A stretch of 64,000 nt of DNA from Nonomuraea jiangxiensis (GCF_900099965.1 NZ_FNDJ01000001.1:543766-607765); one strand, 5' to 3'. Counted from the first letter of the stretch, positions 16,825 to 25,148 are shown. A program made the numbers and translations. Notes: a model not told the origin generated them from the sequence alone.

Positions 16825-16913
16825 GGCCCTCGACCCGGACTTGGCCCTCGACCCGGACCGGCCCTCGACCCGGACCGGCCCTCGACCCGGACCGGCCCTC
16901 CACCCGGACCGGC
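16825..16913. repeat. 17-bp tandem repeat, about five copies
   Basis: Units of GGCCCTCGACCCGGACC start at 16843, 16860, 16877 and 16894; a first unit at 16825 has one extra base and the 16894 unit has one change. The period is not a multiple of three and no gene covers it. Confidence 0.85.
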
Positions 16914-17240
16914 ACTGCGGATCGGTCACCACGCTGAGGCGGATGCTGAGGGGCCCGCGACGTTGACCGAGGCCGCGAGACCGCGAAGATCTGGCTTCTC
17001 GGGGACAGGCCGGTTGTGCCGTCGCCCGGCAAGGGGAGTTGCGGGGGCTGCTGTCGGTGTCGCCCCGGGTCGGTTACGGCGAGGTGGCGGTCCCGAGGGG
17101 AGGGTGGCCCTTCCTCGGGCAGTGAAGTGTCAGTGGCAGAGATTAGCCTGGCACTGTCGTCCCGTCCGCGGGGCGATGCCGGGCTTCGGCTCGGCCCGAT
17201 GTCATGGACGTCCCAGCGCTCGACCGGAGGGGAAACGATC

Positions 17241-17867
17241 GTGGGGTCTTTCGCAGGCGGAGGGCTGCCACCGGATGACGTCGTCGTCACGGCCCTGCGC
17301 GCCGGCGACGAGGCGATGTTCGCGACGCTGCTCGACACCTGGTCCGGAGGGATGTTGCGGGTGGCGAGATCCTACGTGTCCACCGACCACTCCGCGGAGG
17401 AGGTCGTCCAGGACACGTGGCTCGCGGTCATCGGCGGAATCGACGGTTTCGAGGGCCGCTCCTCGGTGAAGACATGGGTTTACCGGATTCTGGTCAACAC
17501 GGCGAAGAAACGCGGTGTGCGCGAGAGCCGCACGCTTCCGTGGAGCGCATTCGAGCAGGACGGCGTCCCGGTCACGGAGTTCGGGACGGGGGACGGCTGG
17601 AAGGAGGCCGCCGCGGTCTGGCCCTCGCCCGAGGGTGAGGCGCTGGCCTCGGAGGTGCGCAGGCTGATCGCGGAGGCCCTGGGCCGGCTGCCGCCCCGGC
17701 AGCGCATCGTGATCACCCTGCGTGACGTGGAAGGGTGCACGTCCGACGAGGTGTGCGAGATCCTCGAGATCTCCGCCGCCAATCAGCGGGTCCTGCTGCA
17801 CCGCGCCCGTACTACGGTGCGCGGCCGGCTGGCCGGCTACTTCGAGTCCGTGAAGCAACCGGAGTAG
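17241..17867 (+). CDS. ECF-type RNA polymerase sigma factor
   Basis: A 208-residue sigma-70-family factor. Region 2 lies at residues about 20-85 (FATLLDTWSGGMLRVARSYV, EEVVQDTWLAVIGGIDGFEGRSSVKTWVYRILVNTAKKR) and region 4 at about 140-200 (LGRLPPRQRIVITLRDVEGCTSDEVCEILEIS, then a helix with NQRVLLHRAR). GTG 17241 follows GGAGGGG; upstream in-frame sequence is not coding-like. A small zinc-finger anti-sigma-like gene follows 66 bp later on the same strand, so the pair should form a sigma/anti-sigma switch in the cytoplasm, probably responding to redox or metal. Confidence 0.92.
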   Translation: MGSFAGGGLPPDDVVVTALRAGDEAMFATLLDTWSGGMLRVARSYVSTDHSAEEVVQDTWLAVIGGIDGFEGRSSVKTWVYRILVNTAKKRGVRESRTLPWSAFEQDGVPVTEFGTGDGWKEAAAVWPSPEGEALASEVRRLIAEALGRLPPRQRIVITLRDVEGCTSDEVCEILEISAANQRVLLHRARTTVRGRLAGYFESVKQPE

Positions 17868-17910
17868 CCGGCGGACTCTTCAGGCCCTCGCGGGGGCCAC
17901 AATAAGTGAT

Positions 17911-17965
17911 GTGAAACGGTTCATTCCCCCTAGATGAAGGCGGTCAACGTCGTGAAGCGGTTCAC
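17911..17965. promoter_or_regulatory. Two copies of GTGAA-N4-TTCA(C/T) at the anti-sigma start
   Basis: GTGAA-ACGG-TTCAT (17911-17924) and the perfect palindrome GTGAA-GCGG-TTCAC (17952-17965) are 41 bp apart and flank the anti-sigma ATG at 17934. The second is inside the coding sequence. They could be operator sites; a partial local duplication is the other reading. Confidence 0.3.
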
Positions 17966-18191
17966 CTGCGACGAACTGGTGGAACTCATCACCGCCTACC
18001 TTGACGATGCCCTCGACCAGCCGGAGCGGGAGGGCGTACAGGTGCACCTGGCGGCCTGTGCCGGGTGCGGGCGTCACTTCGAGCAGTTCCGCGCCACCAT
18101 CGACGCCCTCGGCGACCCGCTGCCGGAGAAGCTGCCCACCGACGTACGCGACCGGCTCATGTCCGCGTTCCGCGAACGCCATCGGCCCTGA
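17934..18191 (+). CDS. Soluble zinc-finger anti-sigma factor (HC2/ZAS type)
   Basis: An 85-residue cytoplasmic protein with HLAACAGC, the H-x3-C-x2-C zinc motif of ZAS anti-sigma factors, preceded by CDELVELITAYLDDALDQPER, the usual N-terminal helix. It has no membrane segment, so it is of the soluble, RsrA-like size class, in which thiol oxidation releases the sigma factor. It directly follows the ECF sigma gene, its likely partner. The ATG at 17934 lacks a clear ribosome-binding site; GTG 17952 is an alternative start. Confidence 0.82.
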   Translation: MKAVNVVKRFTCDELVELITAYLDDALDQPEREGVQVHLAACAGCGRHFEQFRATIDALGDPLPEKLPTDVRDRLMSAFRERHRP

Positions 18192-18229
18192 CACCCACCA
18201 CACGGCGTGACGCCCCAGTGCGTGACATT

Positions 18230-18540
18230 CGGTGTGTGAGGCCCGCTGCATGAGGCCCGATCTGTGAGGCCACGGGGACGTGGTGCCCAGTGTGTGAGAG
18301 CCGCTGCGATGTGGGTGCCGATGTGAGGCCCGCAGGGATGCGGTCCCCAGTGTGTGAGGCCCGCAGGGATGCGGTCCCCAGTGTGTGAGGCCCGCAGGGA
18401 TGTGGTGCCCGGTGTGTGAGGGCCGCTGGGATGTGGGTGCCCGGTGTGAGGCTGGCAGGGATGTGGTGCCCGCTGCGTGAGGCCCATGGGGACCTGGTGC
18501 CTGGTGTGTGGGCGCGCGGGGATGTGATGCCCTGGTCGTG
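18230..18540. repeat. 31-bp tandem repeat array, about ten degenerate copies
   Basis: Units beginning GTGAGG recur at 18236, 18264, 18294, 18323, 18354, 18385, 18416, 18446, 18477 and 18508, mostly 31 bp apart. The consensus runs GTGAGGCCCGCAGGGATG, then TGGTGCCC. The copies are contiguous with no unique spacers, which rules out CRISPR. The array fills the gap between two facing anti-sigma-like genes; no gene crosses it convincingly. Confidence 0.85.
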
Positions 18541-18591
18541 GTAGTCCCCGCAGGCACTGCGGGCTGTAGGTGGTGGGTGGCGCGGAGGCGT

Positions 18592-18870
18592 TCAGGGGGG
18601 TTCGGGCGGGTCGGGGGTGTGGAAGCTGTCGCGTAGCGCGGTCAGCGCGGGTGCCGGGACGACGCCGTCGCGTAGGCAGCCGAGCACCTCGATCGTGGCA
18701 CGGAGCTGCGCCAGCCACCCCGAGCAGGCCGGGCACCCGGCCAGGTGCGCCGTGACGAGCTCGCGCCGTCCGGCGGGCAGTGCCTCCTCCAGCAGGTCGG
18801 TGAGCAGGCCCAGCACGGCATCGCACGCGAGCTCACCGCTCGCCCCTCGCGCTTCCCGTGCCGGTTCCAT
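18592..18870 (-). CDS. Second small zinc-finger anti-sigma-like protein (HC2/ZAS type)
   Basis: A 92-residue protein with HLAGCPAC (H-x3-C-x2-C) after an acidic helix (ACDAVLGLLTDLLEEALPAGRRE). It resembles the anti-sigma protein at 17934 in size, order of elements and the following L-x-Q-L/F-R-A-T-I segment, so the two are probably paralogues. It has no sigma gene of its own beside it and is transcribed toward the first copy across a repeat array. ATG 18870 was chosen because the protein up to there matches the family; upstream codons do not. Confidence 0.75.
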   Translation of the reverse strand: MEPAREARGASGELACDAVLGLLTDLLEEALPAGRRELVTAHLAGCPACSGWLAQLRATIEVLGCLRDGVVPAPALTALRDSFHTPDPPEPP

Positions 18871-19061
18871 GTGAACTAGTGCCGCGCCAGCGCCATTCGT
18901 TACACCGCGTCCCAGGCTGCCCGCCACGTCAGTACAGCGGCCCACCGTAACGCCCCGTTTCGTCACAACATTCGGTAATTGCCCCACTTGCACCACTTTC
19001 GTCTGTAACGCTCGCGCGGCTCGCGGATCTGTAGACCTATACGCCACGCGAAGGGGAGACG

Positions 19062-20327
19062 ATGATCGGTTTGACGGCCGAGGGCACGCCGCTTCGGGAC
19101 ACCTCCGAGGTGGCGGACTTCGCCAGCCGCTGCTTCCGTCCCGCCCCAGGGGACCGGGTGGGCGTCGAGCTGGAGTTCCTGGTCTTCGACAATGCGGTTT
19201 TCCACAGCGGGGCGGCGGCCGGTCACGTTCCGCTGACCCGGGTCGAACAAGCCATGCCCGCCGTGCTCCCGGGCGGCAGCCGGGTGACGTTCGAGCCGGG
19301 CGGCCAGCTCGAACTGTCGGGACCGGCGGCCCCGCTCCAGGACGCGCTGAACCTCCTGGCCGCCGACGTGACCGCCGTACGCGAGGCGCTGGGCGCGGCC
19401 GGGCTGACCCCGGTCGGGATCGGCCTCGACCCGGTACGCCCCGCCCGCCGCCAGCTCCACCTGCCCCGCTACGACGCGATGGCCGAGTTCCTCGGCGTGC
19501 CGTACGGGCCGCTGATGATGTGCTCGACCGCGTCCGTCCAGGTCAACCTGGACCTGGGCGAGCGGCCCGCGGAGCGCTGGGAGCGGGCGCACGCGCTCGG
19601 CCCGGTGCTGCTGGCGGCCTTCGCCAACTCGCCGCTCAGCGGCGGCCGTCCGTGCGGCTGGATGTCGGGCCGCCAGGCCGTCTGGGACCGCCTCGACCGC
19701 ACCAGGACGGCCCCGGTGCCCGCCTCCGGCGACCCCGCCGCCGACTGGGCCGAATACCTGCTCGACGCCCGGCTCATGCTCGTACGCGAGGGCGAGGAGC
19801 GCTATCGCCCGGTCCTGGACGGCTCGACGTTCCGCGACTGGCTGGCGGGCGGTGGCGAGCGCCGGCCCACCGCCGAGGACCTGGCCTACCACGCCTCCAC
19901 GGTCTTCCCCCCGGTACGCCCCCGGGGCTGGCTGGAGATCCGCTACCTCGACGCCCAGCACCCGGAGGTATGGCCGGTGTGCGCGGCCGTGACCCACGCC
20001 CTCGTCACCGACGACCGGGCCGCCGACGCCGCGCTCGCGGCCGTGGACCGGCACCTGCCGCTCCGGGGGCCGCACCGGGAGGCGTGGGAGGCGGCGACGC
20101 GGTGCGGCCTGACCGAGCCGCGCCTGGCCAGGGCCGCGGAGGCGTGCTTCCGCGCCGCGCTGGAGGCGCTGCCGCGCCTGGGCGCGAGCCCCGGCCTGGT
20201 CGGCAAGGTGGCGGCGTTCGCCGACCGGTACGTGACCCCCGGCCGCTCACCGGCGGCCGACCTGTTGGACGACCCGATGCCGGGACGGCGCGTCCCGGTC
20301 TGGCTGAACGACGAAGGACGGCAATGA
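19062..20327 (+). CDS. egtA: Glutamate-cysteine ligase of ergothioneine biosynthesis
   Basis: A 421-residue enzyme that makes gamma-glutamylcysteine from Glu and Cys with ATP, supplying the sulfur donor for EgtB. It shows family landmarks GVELEFLVFD, TFEPGGQLELSG and MMCSTASVQVNLD of the GCS2/EgtA fold, and WLEIRYLDAQ near the C-terminus. GGGGAG precedes the ATG. It is the first gene of egtABCDE and overlaps egtB by ATGA. A TATACG/TAGACC -10-like stretch lies 20-40 bp upstream, so the operon promoter is probably there. Confidence 0.95.
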   Translation: MIGLTAEGTPLRDTSEVADFASRCFRPAPGDRVGVELEFLVFDNAVFHSGAAAGHVPLTRVEQAMPAVLPGGSRVTFEPGGQLELSGPAAPLQDALNLLAADVTAVREALGAAGLTPVGIGLDPVRPARRQLHLPRYDAMAEFLGVPYGPLMMCSTASVQVNLDLGERPAERWERAHALGPVLLAAFANSPLSGGRPCGWMSGRQAVWDRLDRTRTAPVPASGDPAADWAEYLLDARLMLVREGEERYRPVLDGSTFRDWLAGGGERRPTAEDLAYHASTVFPPVRPRGWLEIRYLDAQHPEVWPVCAAVTHALVTDDRAADAALAAVDRHLPLRGPHREAWEAATRCGLTEPRLARAAEACFRAALEALPRLGASPGLVGKVAAFADRYVTPGRSPAADLLDDPMPGRRVPVWLNDEGRQ

Positions 20328-21616
20328 ACGACTTGAAGGAACGCATAGCGGCCGAGCTCATCGCCGTGCGCGACCGGTCACTGGCCTATACGGCGGCCGA
20401 GGACGACATGCTGGTGCGCCAGCACTCGCCGCTGATGTCGCCACTGGTGTGGGACCTGGCCCACGTCGGGAACTACGAGGAACTGTGGGTGCTGCGCGCC
20501 GCCGCGGGCATCGAGCCGCTGCGCCCCGAGATCGACGACATCTACGACGCGTTCAAGACCCCGCGCAAGGACCGCCCCAGCCTGCCCTTCCTGGGCCCGG
20601 AGGAGGCCCGCCGCTACATCGGCGGCGTGCGCGGGCGGGTGCTCGACGTCCTCGACGCGATCGACCTGGACGGTCCCTCCCCGCTGCACCGCGACGGCTT
20701 CGTGTTCGGCCTGGTGATCCAGCACGAGCACCAGCACGACGAGACCATGCTCGCCACGCTCCAGCTCTCCGGCCAGCCCGGCCTGGTACGCGAGGGCGCC
20801 CTGCCCCCGGGCCGGAACGCGGGCTCCGAGGAGGTGTACGTGCCCGCGGGCTCCTTCCTCATGGGCACCGACACGCTGGCCTGGGCCTACGACAACGAGC
20901 GGCCCGCGTACCGGGTGGACCTGCCCGCGTACTGGATCGACCGGCTGCCCGTCGGCAACCGCGCCTACGCGGCGTTCATCGAGGCCGGCGGCTACGACGA
21001 CCCGCGCTGGTGGAGCACGGAGGGCTGGGCGTGGCGGCAGCGCGGCGGCGTCACCGCCCCGCTGTTCTGGACCAGGGACGGCGACACCTGGTGGCGCACC
21101 CGGTTCGGCCGCACCGAGCCCGTCCCGATGGACGAGCCGGTCCAGCACGTGAGCTGGTACGAGGCCGACGCCTACGCCCGCTGGGCGGGCAAGCGGCTGC
21201 CCACCGAGGCCGAGTGGGAGAAGGCATGCGGCTGGGACCCGGCGGCCGGGCGGGCCCGCCGCTATCCGTGGGGCGAGCAGGACCCCGGACCCGACCGCGC
21301 GAACCTCGGCCACCGCGCCGCCCACCCCGCGCCGCTGGGCGCCTACCCCGCCGGGGCCAGCGCGTACGGGGCCGAGCAGATGGTCGGGGACGTGTGGGAG
21401 TGGACCTCGTCCTGGTTCCAGCCCTATCCCGGCTTCCGCGCCTTCCCGTACCCGGAGTACAGCGAGGTGTTCTTCGGCCAGGAGTACCGGGTGCTGCGCG
21501 GCGGCTCGTGGGCGGCCGACCCGGCGGCGGTGCGGACCACGTTCCGGAACTGGGACTATCCGATCCGGCGGCAGATCTTCACCGGTTTCCGCTGCGCGCG
21601 TTCGGAGCCGGTCTGA
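20324..21616 (+). CDS. egtB: Sulfoxide synthase EgtB (non-haem iron)
   Basis: A 430-residue iron enzyme that joins gamma-glutamylcysteine to hercynine with O2 to give the sulfoxide. Residues 1-150 form the DinB-like helical domain with iron ligands His47 (DLAHVGNYEE), His134 and His138 (HEHQHDET). Residues about 165-430 are the formylglycine-enzyme-like domain (VPAGSFLMGTD, LPTEAEWEKAC, DVWEWTSSWF, VLRGGSW, TGFRCAR). The ATG overlaps the egtA stop (ATGA), and egtC begins on the stop codon, so expression is coupled. Confidence 0.97.
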   Translation: MNDLKERIAAELIAVRDRSLAYTAAEDDMLVRQHSPLMSPLVWDLAHVGNYEELWVLRAAAGIEPLRPEIDDIYDAFKTPRKDRPSLPFLGPEEARRYIGGVRGRVLDVLDAIDLDGPSPLHRDGFVFGLVIQHEHQHDETMLATLQLSGQPGLVREGALPPGRNAGSEEVYVPAGSFLMGTDTLAWAYDNERPAYRVDLPAYWIDRLPVGNRAYAAFIEAGGYDDPRWWSTEGWAWRQRGGVTAPLFWTRDGDTWWRTRFGRTEPVPMDEPVQHVSWYEADAYARWAGKRLPTEAEWEKACGWDPAAGRARRYPWGEQDPGPDRANLGHRAAHPAPLGAYPAGASAYGAEQMVGDVWEWTSSWFQPYPGFRAFPYPEYSEVFFGQEYRVLRGGSWAADPAAVRTTFRNWDYPIRRQIFTGFRCARSEPV

Positions 21617-22335
21617 TGTGCCGGCACGCCGCCTGGCTGGGCGCGCCGCGCCCGCTCACCTGGCTCATCCACGAGCCGGAGCACGGCCTGCTCAGGCAGT
21701 CGTACGCGCCCCGCCGCCAGCGGGCCGGCCTCGTCAACGCCGACGGCTACGGCATGGGCTGGTACGACCCCGCCCGCCCCGAACCGGTGCGCTATCGCCG
21801 TAGCGTGCCCATCTGGACCGACGCCAACCTGTCCGGGCTCGCCCAGGTCGCCCGGTCGGCCTGCCTGCTGGCGGCCGTACGGTCGGCCACCGTGGGCATG
21901 CCCATCGAGGAGAGCGCCACCGCGCCGTTCGCCGACGGCCGGTGGCTGCTCAGCCACAACGGGCGCGTCGCCAGGGACGCGCTCCGCGACCTGTCCGACG
22001 ACCTGGCCGACCGGGTGGAGAGCGCGTGCGACGCCGCCTGGGTGGCCGCCGCCGTGTTCCTGCGCGGGCGTGCCGGGCTCGGCCTCGGGGACGCGCTGGC
22101 CGAGGTCGTCGTCAAAGCCGGGACGAAGGACCCCGGTGCCCGGCTCAACCTGCTCGCCTGCGACGGGGCGTCCATCGCCGCGACCGTCTGGGGCGACACC
22201 CTCTTCACCCACCGACTACCCGACGGCGTGCTGGTGGCCAGCGAGCCGCTCGACGACCTGCCCGGCTGGCAGGCCGTTCCCGAGCGCAGCCTGCTGACCG
22301 TCACCCGCGACGACGTACGCGTCCAGCCGCTGTGA
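21616..22335 (+). CDS. egtC: Gamma-glutamyl amidohydrolase EgtC (class II glutamine amidotransferase fold)
   Basis: A 239-residue Ntn-type hydrolase that removes the gamma-glutamyl group from the EgtB product. The N-terminal MCRHAAWLG gives the nucleophile Cys2, and LVNADGYGMGWY and LLSHNGRV match the glutaminase-domain Asn/Gly positions. The ATG at 21616 uses the last base of the egtB TGA. The gene overlaps or nearly touches egtD. Confidence 0.96.
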   Translation: MCRHAAWLGAPRPLTWLIHEPEHGLLRQSYAPRRQRAGLVNADGYGMGWYDPARPEPVRYRRSVPIWTDANLSGLAQVARSACLLAAVRSATVGMPIEESATAPFADGRWLLSHNGRVARDALRDLSDDLADRVESACDAAWVAAAVFLRGRAGLGLGDALAEVVVKAGTKDPGARLNLLACDGASIAATVWGDTLFTHRLPDGVLVASEPLDDLPGWQAVPERSLLTVTRDDVRVQPL

Positions 22336-22355
22336 TCAACACCCTTGGAGGCCCC

Positions 22356-23336
22356 GTGCCTGTCAGCCAGTCCACCCTGCACGTGATCAACCATCTCGAC
22401 CGCGACTACCTCCGCCAGGCGCTCGAACACGACGTCAGGACCGGCTTGACGGCCACGCCCAAGTGGCTGCCGCCCAAGTGGTTCTACGACGCCACGGGCA
22501 GCGAACTGTTCTCCCGCATCACCCGGTTGCCCGAGTACTACCCGACCCGGCGCGAGCTGGCCATCCTGCGAACGCGCTCCGCGGACCTGGCGGCCGCCTC
22601 CGGCGCGGACACGCTGGTCGAGCTGGGCTCGGGCACCAGCGAGAAGACCGTGCTGCTGCTGGACGCGCTCGCCGCGGCGGGCACGCTGCGTACCTACACG
22701 CCGGTGGACGTCGACGCGGTCACCCTGGCCGCGGCGGCGCGGCGGCTGACCGATCGTTTCCCGGGGCTGTCCGTGCGGGCAGTGTGCGCCGACTTCGAGC
22801 GGCACCTGGCCCTGCTGCCGCGTACCGGGCGGCGCATGGTGGCCTTCCTCGGCGGCACGATAGGGAACCTGGAACCGGCCGCCCGCCAGGTGTTCCTCAA
22901 GGAGTTGCGGGCCACGCTCCGGCGGGGGGACACGTTCCTGCTGGGGGCCGACCTGGTGAAGGACACTGGGCGGCTGGTGGCGGCCTACGACGACGCGGCC
23001 GGGGTGACGGCGGCCTTCAACAGGAACGTGCTGCGGGTGGTCAACCGGGAGCTGGACGCGGACTTCGTACCGGAGGAGTTCGCGCACGTGGCGCTCTACG
23101 ACGAGCGCCACGACTGGATCGAGATGCGGCTGCGGGCCGGCCGGGACATGCGGGTCCGGGTCGGCGGGCTCGGGCTGGACGTGGAGTTCGCCGCGGGGGA
23201 GGAGATGCGCACCGAGATCAGCGCCAAGTTCCGGCCGGAGGGGCTGCGGGCGGAGCTCGTGGCGGCCGGCTTCACCATCCACCGCCGCTACACGGACCCC
23301 GCCGGCGACTTCACCCTGATCCTGGCCGGGGTGTGA
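22356..23336 (+). CDS. egtD: Histidine N-alpha-methyltransferase EgtD
   Basis: A 326-residue SAM-dependent enzyme that trimethylates histidine to hercynine, the first dedicated step. It has TGLTATPKWLPPKWFYDATGSELF (shown here only as TATPKWLPPKWFYD), the SAM motif ELGSGTSEKT, and FLGGTIGNLEP. GTG 22356 follows GGAGG with normal spacing; GTG 22332, overlapping the egtC stop as GTGA, is the alternative. Gene order egtA-B-C-D-E matches mycobacteria and streptomycetes. Confidence 0.95.
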   Translation: MPVSQSTLHVINHLDRDYLRQALEHDVRTGLTATPKWLPPKWFYDATGSELFSRITRLPEYYPTRRELAILRTRSADLAAASGADTLVELGSGTSEKTVLLLDALAAAGTLRTYTPVDVDAVTLAAAARRLTDRFPGLSVRAVCADFERHLALLPRTGRRMVAFLGGTIGNLEPAARQVFLKELRATLRRGDTFLLGADLVKDTGRLVAAYDDAAGVTAAFNRNVLRVVNRELDADFVPEEFAHVALYDERHDWIEMRLRAGRDMRVRVGGLGLDVEFAAGEEMRTEISAKFRPEGLRAELVAAGFTIHRRYTDPAGDFTLILAGV

Positions 23337-23340
23337 GCGG

Positions 23341-25146
23341 GTGACCACCCCGGACCCGCCCCACCCGACCTGGGCACCTCCAAACCCACCCTCAGACGCG
23401 GCCTCGGCCCCGGGCTCGGTCTCGGGCTCGGGCTTGGCCCCGGCCTCGGGCTTGGCCCCGGCCTCGGGCTTGGCCCCGGCCTCGGGCTCGGCCCCGGCCT
23501 CGGCCTCGGCCTCGGCCCCGGCCTCGGGCTCGGTCTCGGGCTCGGGCTTGGGGTCGGGCTTGGGGTCGGCCTCGGGCTCGGCCCCGGCTTCGGTCTCGGG
23601 CTCGGGCTTGGCCTCGGCTTCGGGCTTGGGCTCGGCCCCAGCCCCAGCCCCAGCCCCAGCCCCAGCCCCGGCCCCGGGCTCGGGCTCGGGTCTCCTGCGG
23701 GCGGCCGGGGGCGGGGGAGTGGCGAGGGCGGGCTGGGCCGGTTGTGCGTCCCAGGAGACCGGGGCCGTCGGCCCGTCGCCGCCTGCCGGCCCGTTGCCAG
23801 CCGCCCGCGCGTCCGCGGATGCCGGTGTGTCCGCGACTGCCCGCGCGTCCGCGACTGCCCGCGCGTCTGCGGATGCCCGCGCGTCTGCGGATGCCCCCGC
23901 GTCCGCGACTGCCCGCGCGCCGGCGGGTGCGCGCGCGTCGTGGGGGGCTGAGGGTGGGCCGGACGGGGTGGTGTCGGCGCGGGTGGGGGCTGGGGAGGTG
24001 TGGCGGGCGGCGCGGAGTGTGGTGCCGGCTGGGCATCTCGACGCGGCCGGGTGCAACGTGCCCACGGACCGGGTGCTCGACGCCGTCGTGGCGCACCTGC
24101 GGCTGGAACGGGAGCGCGGCGGCTACGCGGCCGTCCCCGACCTCACGGCGTCGAGGTCCGCCCTGGCCGCGCTGGTCGGCGCCGGTCCGGCGGACGTGGC
24201 GTTCCTGGAGAGCGGTACGGCGGCGATGGCCGCACTGCTGGGCGGCTGGCGACTGCCGCCGGGCAGCCGGGTCGGCTACGCGCGCACCGAGTACGGCAGC
24301 ACGCTGATGCTGCTGCACCGCCTGGCGGCCCGGCGGGGCTGGCGGCTGGTCGAGCTGCCGGTGGACGGCACGGCCCGCCTCGACCCGGAGGGCGTGCGCG
24401 CCCGGCTGGCGGCGGGGCTGGACCTGGTGATCGTCTCTCACATCGGCTCCCATCACGGGGTCGTGCAACCGGCGGCGGAGATCGGGGCGCTGTGCCGCGC
24501 GGCCGGGGTCCCGTTCGTGCTGGACGTCTGCCAGTCCCTGGGCCACGTGGAGGTGCGCGGGACGGACGCGAGCGCGTACGTGGGAACCTCGCGCAAGTGG
24601 CTGGCCGGGCCGCGCGGCGTCGGCTTCCTGATCGTGCCCGGCCTGACCCCCGCCATGGACGCCCCGGCCCCCACGCTCAGCGGTCACCTCTGGGAGGAAC
24701 CACCCAGAACAGAGGAGGTGCCAGGGCGCACGCGGGAGTCGGTGCCGGTGCCGGGGGCGGCGCGGTACGAGAGTTCTGAGGGTGCGATCGCGGGCCGGAT
24801 CGGGCTCGGCACGGCCGTGCTGGAATTCCACGAGGCCGGCCCATCCGAGCTCCACGCCCACCTGGCCGACCTCGGCCGCACGGCGCGCGGCCTGCTCGAC
24901 GGGGCCGGGGGCTGGCGCGTGGCCGAGCCGCTGGGCGAGCCGTCCGCTCTGGTCACGCTCCGCCCTCCGCCGGGCGACACGGCCGAGCGCGCCGCCGCCC
25001 GCGCGGCCGACGCGTCCCTGCTGGTCGGCGTCGTACCGACCGCGAGGGCACCGCTGCACCTGCGCGAGCCCGTGCTGCGCGTCTCCCCGCCTCCGGGCAC
25101 GCCCCTGGAGACCCTGCACGCCCTGGCCCGCGTACTGGCCCGTTGA
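23341..25146 (+). CDS. egtE: PLP-dependent C-S lyase EgtE with long low-complexity N-terminal insertion
   Basis: The last step of ergothioneine synthesis is cleavage of the hercynylcysteine sulfoxide. Residues about 218-601 are a class-V aminotransferase-fold domain of normal EgtE length: WRAARSVVPAGHLDAAGCNV, VSHIGSHHGVVQP, FVLDVCQSLGHVE, and the PLP lysine in TSRKWLAG (Lys419). Residues about 21-120 and 154-202 are low-complexity Ala/Gly/Ser/Pro and Ala/Arg/Ser repeats not expected in EgtE. The frame holds with G/C at nearly every third base. GTG 23341 is 4 bp after egtD; internal GTGs at 23968-23998 could start a normal-sized protein instead. Confidence 0.88.
   Translation: MTTPDPPHPTWAPPNPPSDAASAPGSVSGSGLAPASGLAPASGLAPASGSAPASASASAPASGSVSGSGLGSGLGSASGSAPASVSGSGLASASGLGSAPAPAPAPAPAPAPGSGSGLLRAAGGGGVARAGWAGCASQETGAVGPSPPAGPLPAARASADAGVSATARASATARASADARASADAPASATARAPAGARASWGAEGGPDGVVSARVGAGEVWRAARSVVPAGHLDAAGCNVPTDRVLDAVVAHLRLERERGGYAAVPDLTASRSALAALVGAGPADVAFLESGTAAMAALLGGWRLPPGSRVGYARTEYGSTLMLLHRLAARRGWRLVELPVDGTARLDPEGVRARLAAGLDLVIVSHIGSHHGVVQPAAEIGALCRAAGVPFVLDVCQSLGHVEVRGTDASAYVGTSRKWLAGPRGVGFLIVPGLTPAMDAPAPTLSGHLWEEPPRTEEVPGRTRESVPVPGAARYESSEGAIAGRIGLGTAVLEFHEAGPSELHAHLADLGRTARGLLDGAGGWRVAEPLGEPSALVTLRPPPGDTAERAAARAADASLLVGVVPTARAPLHLREPVLRVSPPPGTPLETLHALARVLAR
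23400..23700 (+). repeat. Six-base-period low-complexity repeat inside egtE
   Basis: The stretch is built from GGCTCG, GCCTCG, GGCTTG and GCCCCG hexamers, including an 18-bp unit repeated three times that encodes LAPASG. It encodes (Gly/Ala)-(Ser/Pro/Leu) dipeptides, keeps the reading frame and ends in a run of GCCCCA units. Confidence 0.85.
23800..23945 (+). repeat. 18-bp repeats inside egtE (hexapeptide ASATAR / ASADAR)
   Basis: Six or seven 18-bp units encode ASATAR, ASADAR, ASADAP and APAGAR. This is a second, distinct in-frame expansion about 100 bp after the first low-complexity block. Confidence 0.8.
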
Positions 25147-25148
25147 CA

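Larger units (their letters stand above)
16463..17240. other. 778-bp non-coding region between the Cys-rich operon and an ECF sigma gene
   Basis: It holds the minus-strand promoter near 16530-16557 and a 17-bp tandem repeat at 16825-16913. Between 16554 and about 16800 on the minus strand are two coding-like fragments in different frames (DLDDEVTVA, then FTDADRLLELRLYRGCVDLRRW), possibly a decayed gene. No intact gene is supported. Confidence 0.5.

Noticed and set aside
16825..16913. Possible CRISPR or coding repeat
   Set aside because: A 17-bp period with no spacers and not a multiple of three; neither explanation fits.
18230..18540. Possible CRISPR array
   Set aside because: Units are contiguous with drift and no unique spacers, and no cas gene is present.
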